Shown here one piece after another: positions 15,395 through 25,403 of a stretch of DNA of 64,000 nt. Position 1 is the first letter of the stretch, and each line of letters begins with the position of its first letter. The position numbers and the translations under genes are program-made. Source of the stretch: HK1 sp965221725 (lineage in GTDB: Bacteria > Pseudomonadota > Gammaproteobacteria > HK1). The stretch is from positions 186,001-250,000 of the forward strand of contig OZ244909.1 in assembly GCA_965221725.1 (NCBI GenBank). The letters run 5' to 3'. A model generated the notes under the pieces. It worked only from the letters and a program-made list of their open reading frames with translations, did no database searches and was not told where the DNA came from.

Positions 15395-16420
15395 GTGATC
15401 CGCGCCTCGATCGTCGGTGCGTCCGGGTACACCGGCGGCGAGCTGCTGCGCCTGCTCCGGTTTCACCCGGGCGTCGAGGTGTGCCAGGCGACATCGGAGC
15501 GCCTCGCCGGGAAGTTCGTGCACAACGCGCACCCGAACCTGCGGGGGTCCACGCGGCTCAAGTTCTCCTCCGCGGCCGAACTCGAACCCTGCGACGTGCT
15601 GTTCCTGTGCCTCCCCCACGGGCAGTCGATGACCCGCATCGACGAGTTCCGCGCCCTCGCGCCCCGGATCGTCGACCAGAGCGCGGACTTCCGGCTGCGG
15701 GACCCGGCCGGTTACGGGCGCTGGTACGGCCGCGAACATCCGCGCCCCGACCTGCTCGGCGCGTTCGTCTACGGAGTGCCGGAGCTGCACCGCGACGCCC
15801 TCGCCACCGCCGACCTCGTTGCGTGTGCGGGCTGCAACGCGACCGCCACCCTCCTTGCGCTCCGCCCCTTCTTCCGCCGCGGGCTCGCCGGGAATGCGGT
15901 GGTGGAGGTGAAGGCCGGATCGAGCGAAGGCGGCAACGCATCGAGCGATGCAAGCCACCACCCCGAGCGCAGCGGCGCGGTGCGCTCCTACCGGCCGACG
16001 GGGCACCGCCACGTGGCGGAGATGGTGCAGGAACTCGGCGCCGGGCAGGTCCACTTCTCGGCCACCTCGATCGAGATGGTGCGCGGCATCCTCGCCACCT
16101 GCCACGTATTCCTCGACCGCGACCTCTCGGAGAAGGACGTGTGGAAGATCCTGCGCGAGGACTATGCGGCGGAGCCCTTCGTGCGCATCGTGAAGGAGCG
16201 CAGCGGCATCCACCGCTATCCCGAGCCGAAGCTCGTCGCCGGAACCAACTACTGCGACATCGGCTTCGAACGCGACCCGGCTTCGAACCGGCTGGTGGTG
16301 ATCAGCGCCATCGACAACCTGATGAAGGGTGCGGCCGGCCAGGCGGTGCAGGCGTTCAACATCATGCACGGGCTCGACGAGACCATGGGGCTCGAATTTC
16401 CCGGGCTGCATCCGGTCTGA
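15395..16420 (+). CDS. lysY: LysY/ArgC-type acyl-phosphate semialdehyde dehydrogenase
   Basis: A 341-residue member of the N-acetyl-gamma-glutamyl-phosphate reductase family. It has the NADP-binding start SIVGASGYTGGELLRLL and the catalytic Cys in CAGCNATATLL near residue 148. The segment AGKFVHNAHPNLRG and its place after lysW-lysX point to the LysY branch, which reduces the carrier-bound aminoadipyl or glutamyl phosphate to the semialdehyde. The start is GTG 15395. The kinase (LysZ), aminotransferase (LysJ) and releasing hydrolase (LysK) are not in the window, so this operon is incomplete here. An acetyl-linked ArgC role is less likely but possible. Confidence 0.85.
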   Translation: MIRASIVGASGYTGGELLRLLRFHPGVEVCQATSERLAGKFVHNAHPNLRGSTRLKFSSAAELEPCDVLFLCLPHGQSMTRIDEFRALAPRIVDQSADFRLRDPAGYGRWYGREHPRPDLLGAFVYGVPELHRDALATADLVACAGCNATATLLALRPFFRRGLAGNAVVEVKAGSSEGGNASSDASHHPERSGAVRSYRPTGHRHVAEMVQELGAGQVHFSATSIEMVRGILATCHVFLDRDLSEKDVWKILREDYAAEPFVRIVKERSGIHRYPEPKLVAGTNYCDIGFERDPASNRLVVISAIDNLMKGAAGQAVQAFNIMHGLDETMGLEFPGLHPV

Positions 16421-16472
16421 CGGTCGAACGGTCGCTTCGGGTTCCCGGCCGCGTCTGTCACCGGACCACCCC

Positions 16473-17126
16473 ATGTGCCGGCTGCTCTGTGTTCATTCTC
16501 CACGTCCGTTCGCGATCGAGCCGCATCTCGACGTGTTCGCGACCATCGCGCGCGACAGCCGCGAGTACCAGGGCCACGGCTGGGGGTGCGCGTGGCTCGA
16601 GGACGGCGCGTGGCGGCGGCACCACGACATCCGCCCGGTGTGGAAGGATCGGCACGACCGCTTCGGCGAGACGACGCTGCTGCTCGCCCATGCACGGAGC
16701 GCCTTTCGCGACGAGGGCATCCAGGTCGAGAACAACATGCCGTTCGACGACGGCCGGCATGTGTTCATCTTCAACGGCGAGCTGCGAGGGGTGCGCATCC
16801 GGGAGCAGGGGAGGATCGGGGCGGAGAAGATCTTCAACTACATCAAGCGCTTCGATCGCGGCGACATGCACGAGGCGCTCGAACGCGGGCTTGCCGTCAT
16901 CGAGAAGCGCACCCGCTACGTCCGGGCCATGAACCTGATCATGGCGAGTCCATCCCGGATCCACATTGCCTGCCGCTTCGCCGAGGACCCCGACTATTTC
17001 CAGCTTCGGAAACGCGACGATGGCGATACCCGGCTCATCTGCTCGGATCCGTACCCCGGCACCGCGGGTTGGTCGCGCATCGCCAACGGGGCGGTGCTGA
17101 CATATGCTCTGCCGAGGTTCGGGTAG
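16473..17126 (+). CDS. Class II glutamine amidotransferase (YafJ-like)
   Basis: A 217-residue Ntn-hydrolase. The protein begins MCRLL, so Cys2 becomes the N-terminal nucleophile after Met removal. HGWGCAWLEDG, HARSAF and FNGELRG are the usual class II glutaminase landmarks that bind glutamine. There is no fused synthase domain, as in YafJ/EgtC-type proteins. ATG 16473 is fixed by the need for Cys2. It lies 52 bp after lysY on the same strand and may be part of that operon. It would release ammonia from glutamine or cleave a gamma-glutamyl amide; the acceptor is unknown. Confidence 0.8.
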   Translation: MCRLLCVHSPRPFAIEPHLDVFATIARDSREYQGHGWGCAWLEDGAWRRHHDIRPVWKDRHDRFGETTLLLAHARSAFRDEGIQVENNMPFDDGRHVFIFNGELRGVRIREQGRIGAEKIFNYIKRFDRGDMHEALERGLAVIEKRTRYVRAMNLIMASPSRIHIACRFAEDPDYFQLRKRDDGDTRLICSDPYPGTAGWSRIANGAVLTYALPRFG

Positions 17127-17185
17127 TCCCCCGGTTTCGACTCCTGCGCTCCCCGGAAAGCCCGTGCATGCGGGCCGGAGACATC

Positions 17186-18192
17186 ATGAAAATTCTCGTC
17201 ACCGGCGCGGCCGGATTCATCGGTGCCGCGCTTGCCCTCCGGCTGCTCGAACGGGGCGACGAGGTGGTGGGGATCGACAACCTGGATCCGTACTACGACG
17301 TGGCGCTGAAGCGGGCGCGGCTCGATCGCATCAAGGCGTTCGCAGGGTTTCGCGACGTGCGCGCCGATATTTCGGACCGGGCGGCGGTCGCCACGCTCTT
17401 CGATCGGGAGCGACCCGACCGGGTGGTGAATCTCGCCGCGCAGGCCGGGGTCCGGTACTCGCTCGAAAACCCGCACGCCTACGTCAACGCCAACCTCGTG
17501 GGGTTTCTCAACATCCTCGAAGGGTGCCGCCACCACCGCGTCGGGCATCTGGTCTACGCATCTTCGAGCTCCGTCTACGGCGCCAACCGCACCCTGCCGT
17601 TCTCGGTGCGACACAGCGTCGACCACCCGCTCTCGCTCTACGGCGCCACCAAGAAGGCCAACGAACTGATGGCCCACAGCTACAGCCACCTCTACGGGCT
17701 GCCGGCCACCGGGCTGCGGTTCTTCACCGTCTACGGGCCCTGGGGCCGGCCCGACATGGCGCTGTTCCTGTTCACGCGCAACATTCTCGAAGGCCGCCCC
17801 ATCGACGTGTTCAACCGGGGCCGCCACCGCCGCGACTTCACCTACATCGACGACATCGTCGAAGGCGTGGTGCGGGTCCTCGACCGGCCCGCGGGCGCGA
17901 ACGAGCACTGGCGCGCGGAGTCGCCCGATCCGGCCACCAGCGCCGCCCCGCACCGGGTCTACAACATCGGCAACAGCCGCTGGGTGCAGCTCGAACGCTA
18001 TATCGAGGTGCTCGAAGATTGCCTGGGGCGCAAGGCGAAGAAGAACATCCTGCCCCTGCAACCCGGCGACGTGCCCGACACCTGGGCGGATGTCGACGAT
18101 CTGGAGAGTGAGTTCGACTACCGGCCGAGCACCCCGGTCGAGGTCGGGATCCGACGGTTCGTCGACTGGTACCAGGCCTTCCACGGGGGGCG

Positions 18193-18196
<4 letters not shown>
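17186..18196 (+). CDS. UDP-glucuronate 4-epimerase-like NAD-dependent sugar epimerase
   Basis: A 336-residue extended SDR protein. It has the NAD-binding TGAAGFIGAALALRLL, the SSSSVYG and YGATKK (Tyr-x3-Lys) catalytic region, and the insert DNLDPYYDVALKRARL typical of CapI/UDP-GlcA 4-epimerases. It would interconvert UDP-glucuronate and UDP-galacturonate. ATG 17186 has GGAG five bases upstream; ATG 17168 is an in-frame alternative. The stop overlaps the next start (ATGA), so it is coupled to the UDP-HexNAc dehydrogenase. Together with ugd and galU nearby it forms a supply route for surface polysaccharide. Confidence 0.88.
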
Positions 18197-19485
<1,289 letters not shown>

Positions 19486-19639
19486 AGCAGCAAGTCATGC
19501 GAGTCATGCGAGCCATGCGCAACCGGCGGGCGACGCCCGGGCATCCCGTCCGCGGCTGTGGCTCGGGGTGGGGTGGGCACGGAGGAGGCCGGCCCCCGGC
19601 GGCCGGTGCCGGCCGACCGGCGCCGGGAGAGACGACGCG

Positions 19640-20947
19640 ATGAACGTGGCGATGATCGGGGCCGGGTACGTCGGCCTGGTGTCGGCGGCGTGCTTCTCCG
19701 AGTTCGGCGCCTCCGTGACCTGCGTCGATGTCGACGCGGCGAAGATCGACCGCCTCAACCGGGGCCGGATGCCCATCTACGAGCCGGGCCTGGAGGCGCT
19801 GGTCGGGCGCAACGCAGCGCAGCGGCGGCTGCGGTTCACCACGCAATTCGACGCCGCCGTCGGCGAGGCGGAACTGATCTTCATCGCGGTGGGGACGCCG
19901 TCGCGTCGCGGAGACGGGCATGCCGATCTGACCTTCGTGTACGACGCGGTGCGCAGGATCGCCCCGCTGCTGCGCGGCTACAGCGTGGTCGTGGACAAGT
20001 CCACGGTTCCCATCGGCACCGCGCGACAGGTGCGGCGGATCATTGCGGAGGTGAATCCCGGGGCGGACTTCGACGTGGCGTCGAACCCGGAATTCCTGCG
20101 CGAGGGGGCGGCAATCAGCGACTTCATGCGCCCCGATCGCATCGTCATCGGCGTGCGGAGCGCCCGCGCGGAGGAGAAGCTGCGGGCGCTGTATCGGCCG
20201 TTGAATCTCGTGGAGGTCCCGATCGTGGTCACGAGCCCGGAGACCGCCGAGCTCATCAAGTACGCCGCCAACGCCTTTCTCGCGACGAAGATCAGCTTCA
20301 TCAACGAGATGGCGGCCCTGTGCGAGGCGGTCGGGGCCGATGTGCACGCCGTGGCCCGGGGTATCGGGCTCGATGGGCGGATCGGCCGCAAGTTTCTGCA
20401 CCCGGGGCCCGGATACGGGGGATCCTGCTTCCCCAAGGACACCCTGGCCCTGTTGCGCACCGCCCAGGAGCACGGAACGCCGAGCCGGATCGTGGAGTCC
20501 GTGGTCGAGGTCAACGCGGCGCAGCGCCGCCGCATGATCGCCAAGATCCGCGGCGCGCTCGGCGGCAGCGAGGCGGGGAGGGTGATCGCGGTGCTCGGGC
20601 TCACGTACAAGCCGGAAACCGACGACGTGCGCGAATCCCCGGCCCTTGCGATCCTCCCGCCCCTCGTCGAAAACGGGGCTCGGGTCCGGGCGACGGATCC
20701 GCACGGCATCATCGAGGCGCGCGGGCACCTGCCCGACGCCGTCGAGTATGTCGACGATGTGTACGATACGCTCGAGGGCGCCGATGCTCTGGTGCTCCTC
20801 ACGGAATGGAACGCATACCGGGGGCTCGACCTGCAGGAGGTGAGGCGGCGGATGCGAGGCAACGTATTCATCGACTTGCGCAATGTCTACGAGCCGGATT
20901 CGATGCGTTCGCTGGGTTTCGAGTACACCTGCGTGGGGAGAGGGTGA
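19640..20947 (+). CDS. ugd: UDP-glucose 6-dehydrogenase
   Basis: A 435-residue enzyme that oxidises UDP-glucose to UDP-glucuronate using two NAD. It has the Rossmann start MIGAGYVGLVSAACFSEFG, DKSTVPIGTA, ASNPEFLREGAAI and the catalytic loop PGPGYGGSCFPKDTLAL with its Cys. The C-terminal UDP-binding part contains LGLTYKPETDDVRESPAL. ATG 19640 follows GGGAGAGACGACGCG. The upstream 150 bp hold a short tandem repeat, GTCATGCGAGTCATGCGAG, at 19496-19514. The product feeds the epimerase at 17186; galU downstream makes the substrate. Confidence 0.95.
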   Translation: MNVAMIGAGYVGLVSAACFSEFGASVTCVDVDAAKIDRLNRGRMPIYEPGLEALVGRNAAQRRLRFTTQFDAAVGEAELIFIAVGTPSRRGDGHADLTFVYDAVRRIAPLLRGYSVVVDKSTVPIGTARQVRRIIAEVNPGADFDVASNPEFLREGAAISDFMRPDRIVIGVRSARAEEKLRALYRPLNLVEVPIVVTSPETAELIKYAANAFLATKISFINEMAALCEAVGADVHAVARGIGLDGRIGRKFLHPGPGYGGSCFPKDTLALLRTAQEHGTPSRIVESVVEVNAAQRRRMIAKIRGALGGSEAGRVIAVLGLTYKPETDDVRESPALAILPPLVENGARVRATDPHGIIEARGHLPDAVEYVDDVYDTLEGADALVLLTEWNAYRGLDLQEVRRRMRGNVFIDLRNVYEPDSMRSLGFEYTCVGRG

Positions 20948-21088
20948 GGACGACCCGGAATTTCCGGGCCGGGAATGCGATCTGCGCCGTCCGTGGTGCT
21001 TCGGCCGTGACGCACGCCAGCCCGGGATGCCCCGACCTCGCGTGACGCCGGCGGTGGGGCACATGATTTCGACCGCGGAGGCAGGAAA

Positions 21089-21955
21089 GTGACGAATCGA
21101 GTTCGAAAGGCGGTCTTCCCGGTGGCGGGGCTGGGCACCCGGTTCCTGCCGGCGACCAAGGCGCTTGCGAAGGAGATGCTCCCCGTCATCGACAAGCCGC
21201 TCATCCAGTACGCGGTGGAGGAGGCGGTGGCGGCCGGAATCGATCATCTGGTGTTCGTCACCGGGCACACGAAGAAGTCGATCGAGGATCATTTCGACCG
21301 TTCGGCGGAGCTGGAAGCGACGCTCGAAGCGAAGGGCAGCACGGAGCTGCTCGCGCGCGTGCGCGCGGTTCTCCCGGCCCACGTGACCTGCATGTACATC
21401 CGTCAGCCGGCGCCGCTCGGGCTCGGTCACGCGGTGCTGTGCGCGCGGCCGGCCGTCGGGGAAGAGCCCTTCGCGATACTGCTTCCCGATGACCTCATCG
21501 ACTGCGACGGTCCCGGTTGCACGGAGCAGATGGTGCGGCGCTTCGAGGCCGACGGTCACGGCCTCGTGGCGGTGCAGTCCGTGCCGCGGGCGGAGACGGG
21601 GAGGTATGGCATCGTGCGTCTGGCCGCCCCGGATGCATCCGGGGGGCCGATCGAGGCCATCGTGGAGAAGCCGGCGCCGGAGCGGGCACCTTCGACGCTG
21701 GGCGTGGTGGGGCGCTATGTGATGCCGCCGGAGATCTTCGATGCGCTCGAGCGCATCCCCCCCGGATCGGGGGGAGAGATCCAGCTCACCGATGCGGTTG
21801 CGGCATTGCTGCGGCGGGAGACGGTCACCGCATTTCCGTTCGCGGGAACCCGATTCGACTGTGGCTCGAAGGAAGGATTCCTGGCTGCGAACGTGACGCT
21901 GGCGCTGAAGGACCCCGAGCTTCGCCCCGTCCTCCGGGGGATTTTGACTTCATAG
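21089..21955 (+). CDS. galU: UTP--glucose-1-phosphate uridylyltransferase
   Basis: A 288-residue GalU that makes UDP-glucose from UTP and glucose-1-phosphate. It has the nucleotidyltransferase signature VAGLGTRFLPATKALAKEM, then MLPVIDKPLIQYAVEEA, LPDDLIDC with the metal Asp, and the C-terminal GTRFDCGSKEGFLAAN. GTG 21089 is preceded by GCAGGAAA. It closes the nucleotide-sugar cluster and provides the substrate for ugd. An AT-rich stretch follows the stop codon directly. Confidence 0.95.
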   Translation: MTNRVRKAVFPVAGLGTRFLPATKALAKEMLPVIDKPLIQYAVEEAVAAGIDHLVFVTGHTKKSIEDHFDRSAELEATLEAKGSTELLARVRAVLPAHVTCMYIRQPAPLGLGHAVLCARPAVGEEPFAILLPDDLIDCDGPGCTEQMVRRFEADGHGLVAVQSVPRAETGRYGIVRLAAPDASGGPIEAIVEKPAPERAPSTLGVVGRYVMPPEIFDALERIPPGSGGEIQLTDAVAALLRRETVTAFPFAGTRFDCGSKEGFLAANVTLALKDPELRPVLRGILTS

Positions 21956-22208
21956 ATTTTATTTATTTCAATGCTTTATACGAATTATCTCATGTCGGAT
22001 GTTTGAAATACGACATGAAGTCGTGATGACCGGCGCCATTGACGGCGTCCTCTGCCGGGCCGCGAATTCACCTCTTGGGGCTGATTTGACTCTGGATTGA
22101 CCCAGGCGTCGGCCCAGGCATCCAGCCAGGCATCGGCCACCGGTAGTGGACTCCCCCCATGTTCCGGCGGGGGTCGGTTCCCCCCATGTCCCCGGCGGGG
22201 GTCGGCGG
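21956..22208. other. AT-rich intergenic region with an inverted repeat
   Basis: The first 65 bp are strikingly AT-rich for this genome. TCATGTCG (21990-21997) and CGACATGA (22011-22018) form a perfect 8-bp stem. Farther on, two near copies of a CCCCCCATGT(T/C)CC(G/C)GCGGGGGTCGG unit occur between about 22154 and 22206. I see no gene. Confidence 0.6.
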
Positions 22209-23246
22209 TCAGGAACGGCGGCGTCGAGGCCGACGGCGTTCCCGCGGCTCTCCATCGTCCTTCACGCGGGCGATGGCTTCCTCGGTTTCGAGCGTGACCT
22301 GCAGAGGACCGAGACACGCCTCGACCGACGCGTGGGTCGGTGTCTCGCCCTGCGGGCGCTGCTCCAGCGCCTTGCGCATCGCGGCGAGGTGCGAGGGTGT
22401 GGTTCCGCAGCAGCCGCCGATGATCCGCGCGCCGGCATCCCGGGCCATGCATGCGTAGTCGGCCATGATCTGCGGGGTGCCGTCGTATCGGACCCGCATG
22501 TCGTCACCCATGACCGGGAGTCCGCAGTTGCTCTTCGCGACGACGATGGTTTCGGGCCGGGCGGCCGCCCGGAGACCGAGCACCGAATCGAGGAGCTGGG
22601 CGGGTCCGACGCCGCAGTTCGCACCGATCCCGAACGCGCCGTGCGCCCGGCACGGTTCGAGCGCGGGCATGTCCTGAGGCCGAATCCCCATCATCGTGCG
22701 GCCGCTGGTATCGAACGTCATCGTGACCAGGAACGGCAGCCCGATGTCCTTCACCGCCCGGACCGCGGCATCGAGTTCGTTCTCGGCGTACATCGTCTCG
22801 ATCCAGGCCACGTCCGCCCCGCCGCGACGCAGCCCCTCGGCCTGCTCGGCGAAGGCGTCGAACGCTTCGGCGGGGGTGCGCTCGCCGAGCGGTTCCAGGA
22901 CGTCGCCGGTAGGACCGATGGAGCCGGCGACGACGATGGTGCGATCCGCTGCATCCGTCACGCGGCGCGCGATCGTCACCCCGGATTCGTTGACCTCGAT
23001 CGCGCGGTGGCCGAGGCCGTGCAGCGCAAGCCGGTAACGGTTCGCGCCGAACGTGTTGGTGAGGATGATGTCGGCACCGGCCGCGACCATGTCGCGGTGG
23101 ACGGATTCCACCCTGGCCGGCTCGTCGAGATTCCACTGCTCTGCGCACGCGCCGCCGTCGAGTCCGAGCGCGAACAGATTGGTGCCCATGGCGCCGTCGG
23201 CGAGCACCCAGTCGCGTTCGTTCAAAAGCGCTTGCAGCGGATGCAT
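22209..23246 (-). CDS. Zinc-dependent homocysteine S-methyltransferase family protein
   Basis: A 345-residue MmuM/BHMT-like barrel. It starts with the ADGAMGTNLFALG loop and holds the three zinc Cys in IGANCGVG and GGCCGTTP. It would transfer a methyl group from a betaine, S-methylmethionine or similar donor to homocysteine to give methionine; the donor cannot be told. It has none of the B12 or folate domains of full MetH. The C-terminal tail is Arg-rich (ERRRPRRRRS). ATG 23246 has AGGAAGGA upstream. It is a single-gene unit. Confidence 0.85.
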   Translation of the reverse strand: MHPLQALLNERDWVLADGAMGTNLFALGLDGGACAEQWNLDEPARVESVHRDMVAAGADIILTNTFGANRYRLALHGLGHRAIEVNESGVTIARRVTDAADRTIVVAGSIGPTGDVLEPLGERTPAEAFDAFAEQAEGLRRGGADVAWIETMYAENELDAAVRAVKDIGLPFLVTMTFDTSGRTMMGIRPQDMPALEPCRAHGAFGIGANCGVGPAQLLDSVLGLRAAARPETIVVAKSNCGLPVMGDDMRVRYDGTPQIMADYACMARDAGARIIGGCCGTTPSHLAAMRKALEQRPQGETPTHASVEACLGPLQVTLETEEAIARVKDDGEPRERRRPRRRRS

Positions 23247-23316
23247 CGTTCCTTCCTCGGAGGTGTCCGGCCGATTCTCGTCGCGGCGTTCGCGCCGGCG
23301 CGCTCCCGCCCGTCAC

Positions 23317-23352
23317 GACTCTCATCATGACTCTCATCATGACTCTCGCCAT
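23317..23352. repeat. 12-bp tandem repeat upstream of the homocysteine methyltransferase
   Basis: Two perfect copies of GACTCTCATCAT, a third with two changes and the start of a fourth. The unit is a multiple of three but lies in the 5' noncoding region of the minus-strand gene. Confidence 0.85.
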
Positions 23353-23562
23353 GACTGTCGGGAAAGACGGCTACCGCGCCGCGATGTCGTTTGCCCGCAA
23401 GCAGGCGGCTCCGTTGCCCCGATGGCGGTCCGCAACGGTCGCGAACCCCGTCCGCGGATCGTCGCATACGGAAAGGAGTCCGGGATAGCGGCGGGAGTCC
23501 CTCACCGGTTCGCGCCTCGCCGCGTGGTATCGGCAAGCCCGGCAGCCATTCCCGCCGGACCG

Positions 23563-23670
23563 AAACACATGCTCGAAATCGTTCCGAATGGACGCTCCGG
23601 GGGGCCCGGATCTCGCTGGAATCGCGCCGCATGACGGCCTCTCGGGGTGCTGTCGGGAATCACTGCAAGT
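23563..23670 (+). repeat. Dispersed repeat family 2, copy A
   Basis: The sequence (GGACCGAAACACATGCTCGAAATCG ... GGAATCGCGCCGCATGACGG, quoted in part) resembles 31958-32045 on the plus strand and 53420-53531 on the minus strand. In copies A and C one frame reads AGIAP-x8-CRESL or AGIAP-x8-WRESL, which shows the relationship also at protein level. It lies in the 505-bp gap 23247-23751, where no gene was found. Confidence 0.55.
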
Positions 23671-23751
23671 CCGGTATCAGCGCATGTCGGAGGCCGGGAT
23701 TCGGGTAGAATCGCAGGTCCTGTTCACGGCCGATTTCAGCCACGGAAGATC

Positions 23752-24960
23752 ATGCCCACCACGATTATCGTCGGGGCCGGCCATGCCGGCGGACAGACCG
23801 CAATCAGCTTGCGTCAGGCCGGATACGAGGGCCGGATCGTCGTATGCGGTGACGAGCCGATGCCGCCCTACCAGCGCCCGCCGCTGTCGAAGAAGTACCT
23901 GTGCGGCGAGCTGGCGAGGGAACGCATGCTGCTGCGGCCGGACAGTTTCTACGCCACCCAGGACATCGAGCTCCGGCTCGGCGGTGCCGTCCGGGAGATC
24001 GCGCCGGAACGCCGGGCGGTGGTGCTCGACGGCGGCGAGTCGCTCGACTACACCGACCTGGTCATCGCGACCGGAAGCCGTCCGCGCCGGCTCGAGGTGT
24101 CGGGCTCGGATCTCGGGAACGTCTTCTACCTGAGAACGGTGGAAGACGCCGACGCGATAGGGAAGGAACTCGGGGCGGGGCGCAGACTGGTCGTCGTGGG
24201 CGGGGGGTACATCGGACTGGAAATCGCCTCGACCGCCATGGGGCTCGGGATGGAGGTGTGCGTTGTCGAGGCGGCCGAGCGGATTCTCGGGCGGGTGACC
24301 GCTCCGGAGATGTCCGCCTACTACGCGCGCGCCCACCGCGCCCGCGGCGTCGACGTCAGGGTTTCGACCGGCATCGTCTCGTTCGCGGGCGACGGGACGG
24401 TCCGGGGCGTGGTCTGCGCAGATGAGACCATCCCTGCGGATGCGGTCGTGATCGGAGTCGGCGTCACTCCGAACGAGGGGCTGGCCGCCTCGGCGGGGAT
24501 CCCCTGCGATGACGGCATCCTGGTGGACGAGCGGTGTGCGACCGCCGCCGACCACGTGTACGCGGTGGGGGACTGCACCCGCCACCCGAACCCCATTCTC
24601 GGGCGCACGCTGCGGCTCGAATCGGTTCAGAATGCCCTGGAGCAGGCCAGGACGGCGGCCGCGAACATCGCGGGGACCCCGGCGAAGTACGAGCAAATCC
24701 CCTGGTTCTGGAGCGATCAGTTCGATCTCAAACTCCAGATGGTCGGGGTGTCGCAGGGCTACGACACCGTCGTCCAGCGCGGCTCCATGGACGCGGACGA
24801 CTTCGCGATGTTCTACCTGAAGGAAGGCATGCTGATTGCTGCGGACGCGGTCAATCGTCCTCGGGAATTCATGGCCTGCCGCCAACTCGTGCCGCAGCGC
24901 CCGAGCATCGATCCCGTGAAGCTCGCCGACGAATCGATTCCCATGAAGGAGATGGCCTGA
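23752..24960 (+). CDS. FAD/NAD-dependent ferredoxin reductase
   Basis: A 402-residue reductase of the rhodocoxin/putidaredoxin reductase type. FAD site IIVGAGHAGGQTAISL at the N-terminus, PPLSKKYL near residue 45, NAD site VVVGGGYIGLEIAS near 150, the second FAD motif VYAVGDCTRH, and a C-terminal dimer/ferredoxin-interface domain with WFWSDQFDLKLQMVG. It moves electrons from NAD(P)H to a [2Fe-2S] ferredoxin. That partner starts four bases after the stop. ATG 23752 has GGAAG upstream. The oxygenase or P450 that the pair would serve is not in the window. Confidence 0.9.
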   Translation: MPTTIIVGAGHAGGQTAISLRQAGYEGRIVVCGDEPMPPYQRPPLSKKYLCGELARERMLLRPDSFYATQDIELRLGGAVREIAPERRAVVLDGGESLDYTDLVIATGSRPRRLEVSGSDLGNVFYLRTVEDADAIGKELGAGRRLVVVGGGYIGLEIASTAMGLGMEVCVVEAAERILGRVTAPEMSAYYARAHRARGVDVRVSTGIVSFAGDGTVRGVVCADETIPADAVVIGVGVTPNEGLAASAGIPCDDGILVDERCATAADHVYAVGDCTRHPNPILGRTLRLESVQNALEQARTAAANIAGTPAKYEQIPWFWSDQFDLKLQMVGVSQGYDTVVQRGSMDADDFAMFYLKEGMLIAADAVNRPREFMACRQLVPQRPSIDPVKLADESIPMKEMA

Positions 24961-24963
24961 ACA

Positions 24964-25284
24964 ATGGCGAGAATCACCTTCATTCAACCCGACGGTTCCG
25001 CTTCCACGGTGGAGATCCCGAACGGACTCACGGTGATGGAAGGGGCGATCGAGAACGACATCACCGGGGTCATTGCGCAGTGCGGCGGAAGCTGTTCCTG
25101 CTCCACCTGCCACTGCTACGTCGCGCCGGAGTGGGTGAGCGTTCTGCCGCCGCCGGAGGAGGAGGAGACGGGCCTGATCGAGTTCGCCTGGGAGCCGCGC
25201 GAGGAAAGCCGCCTCACCTGCCAGATCCGAGTCACCGACGCGCTCGACGGCCTTGTGCTCCATGTGCCGGCCGAGCAGTTGTGA
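24964..25284 (+). CDS. [2Fe-2S] ferredoxin (adrenodoxin/putidaredoxin type)
   Basis: A 106-residue ferredoxin with the cluster pattern CGGSCSCSTCHCYV and the fourth ligand in LTCQIRV. The fold starts with the beta-grasp ITFIQPDG. It lacks the extra Cys pattern of the plant type. It should shuttle single electrons from the reductase encoded just upstream to a P450, Rieske oxygenase or iron-sulphur assembly partner. The tight spacing (3 bp after the reductase stop) shows one transcript. moaA begins 119 bp downstream and may be cotranscribed. Confidence 0.92.
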   Translation: MARITFIQPDGSASTVEIPNGLTVMEGAIENDITGVIAQCGGSCSCSTCHCYVAPEWVSVLPPPEEEETGLIEFAWEPREESRLTCQIRVTDALDGLVLHVPAEQL

Positions 25285-25302
25285 CCGGGCCCGGCGCCAC
25301 GG

Positions 25303-25396
25303 CGATCCTGGGTGACCTTGGGTGATCCTCGCCGATCTTGGGGCGCCGATCGTGGGACGGCGACCTCGGGACGCCGATCCCGGGTGACCTTGGGGC
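25303..25396. repeat. Degenerate tandem repeats before moaA
   Basis: Variants of GATCCTGGGTGACCTTGGG and GGGACGCCGATC alternate through the ferredoxin-moaA gap. They are irregular, too short and too divergent for a CRISPR array. Confidence 0.5.
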
Positions 25397-25403
25397 GAAA
25401 CGA

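Noticed and set aside
25303..25396. Alternating repeats that could suggest a CRISPR array
   Set aside because: Units are irregular and diverged, without constant-length spacers, and no cas genes are present. The same applies to the repeats at 23317 and 55810.
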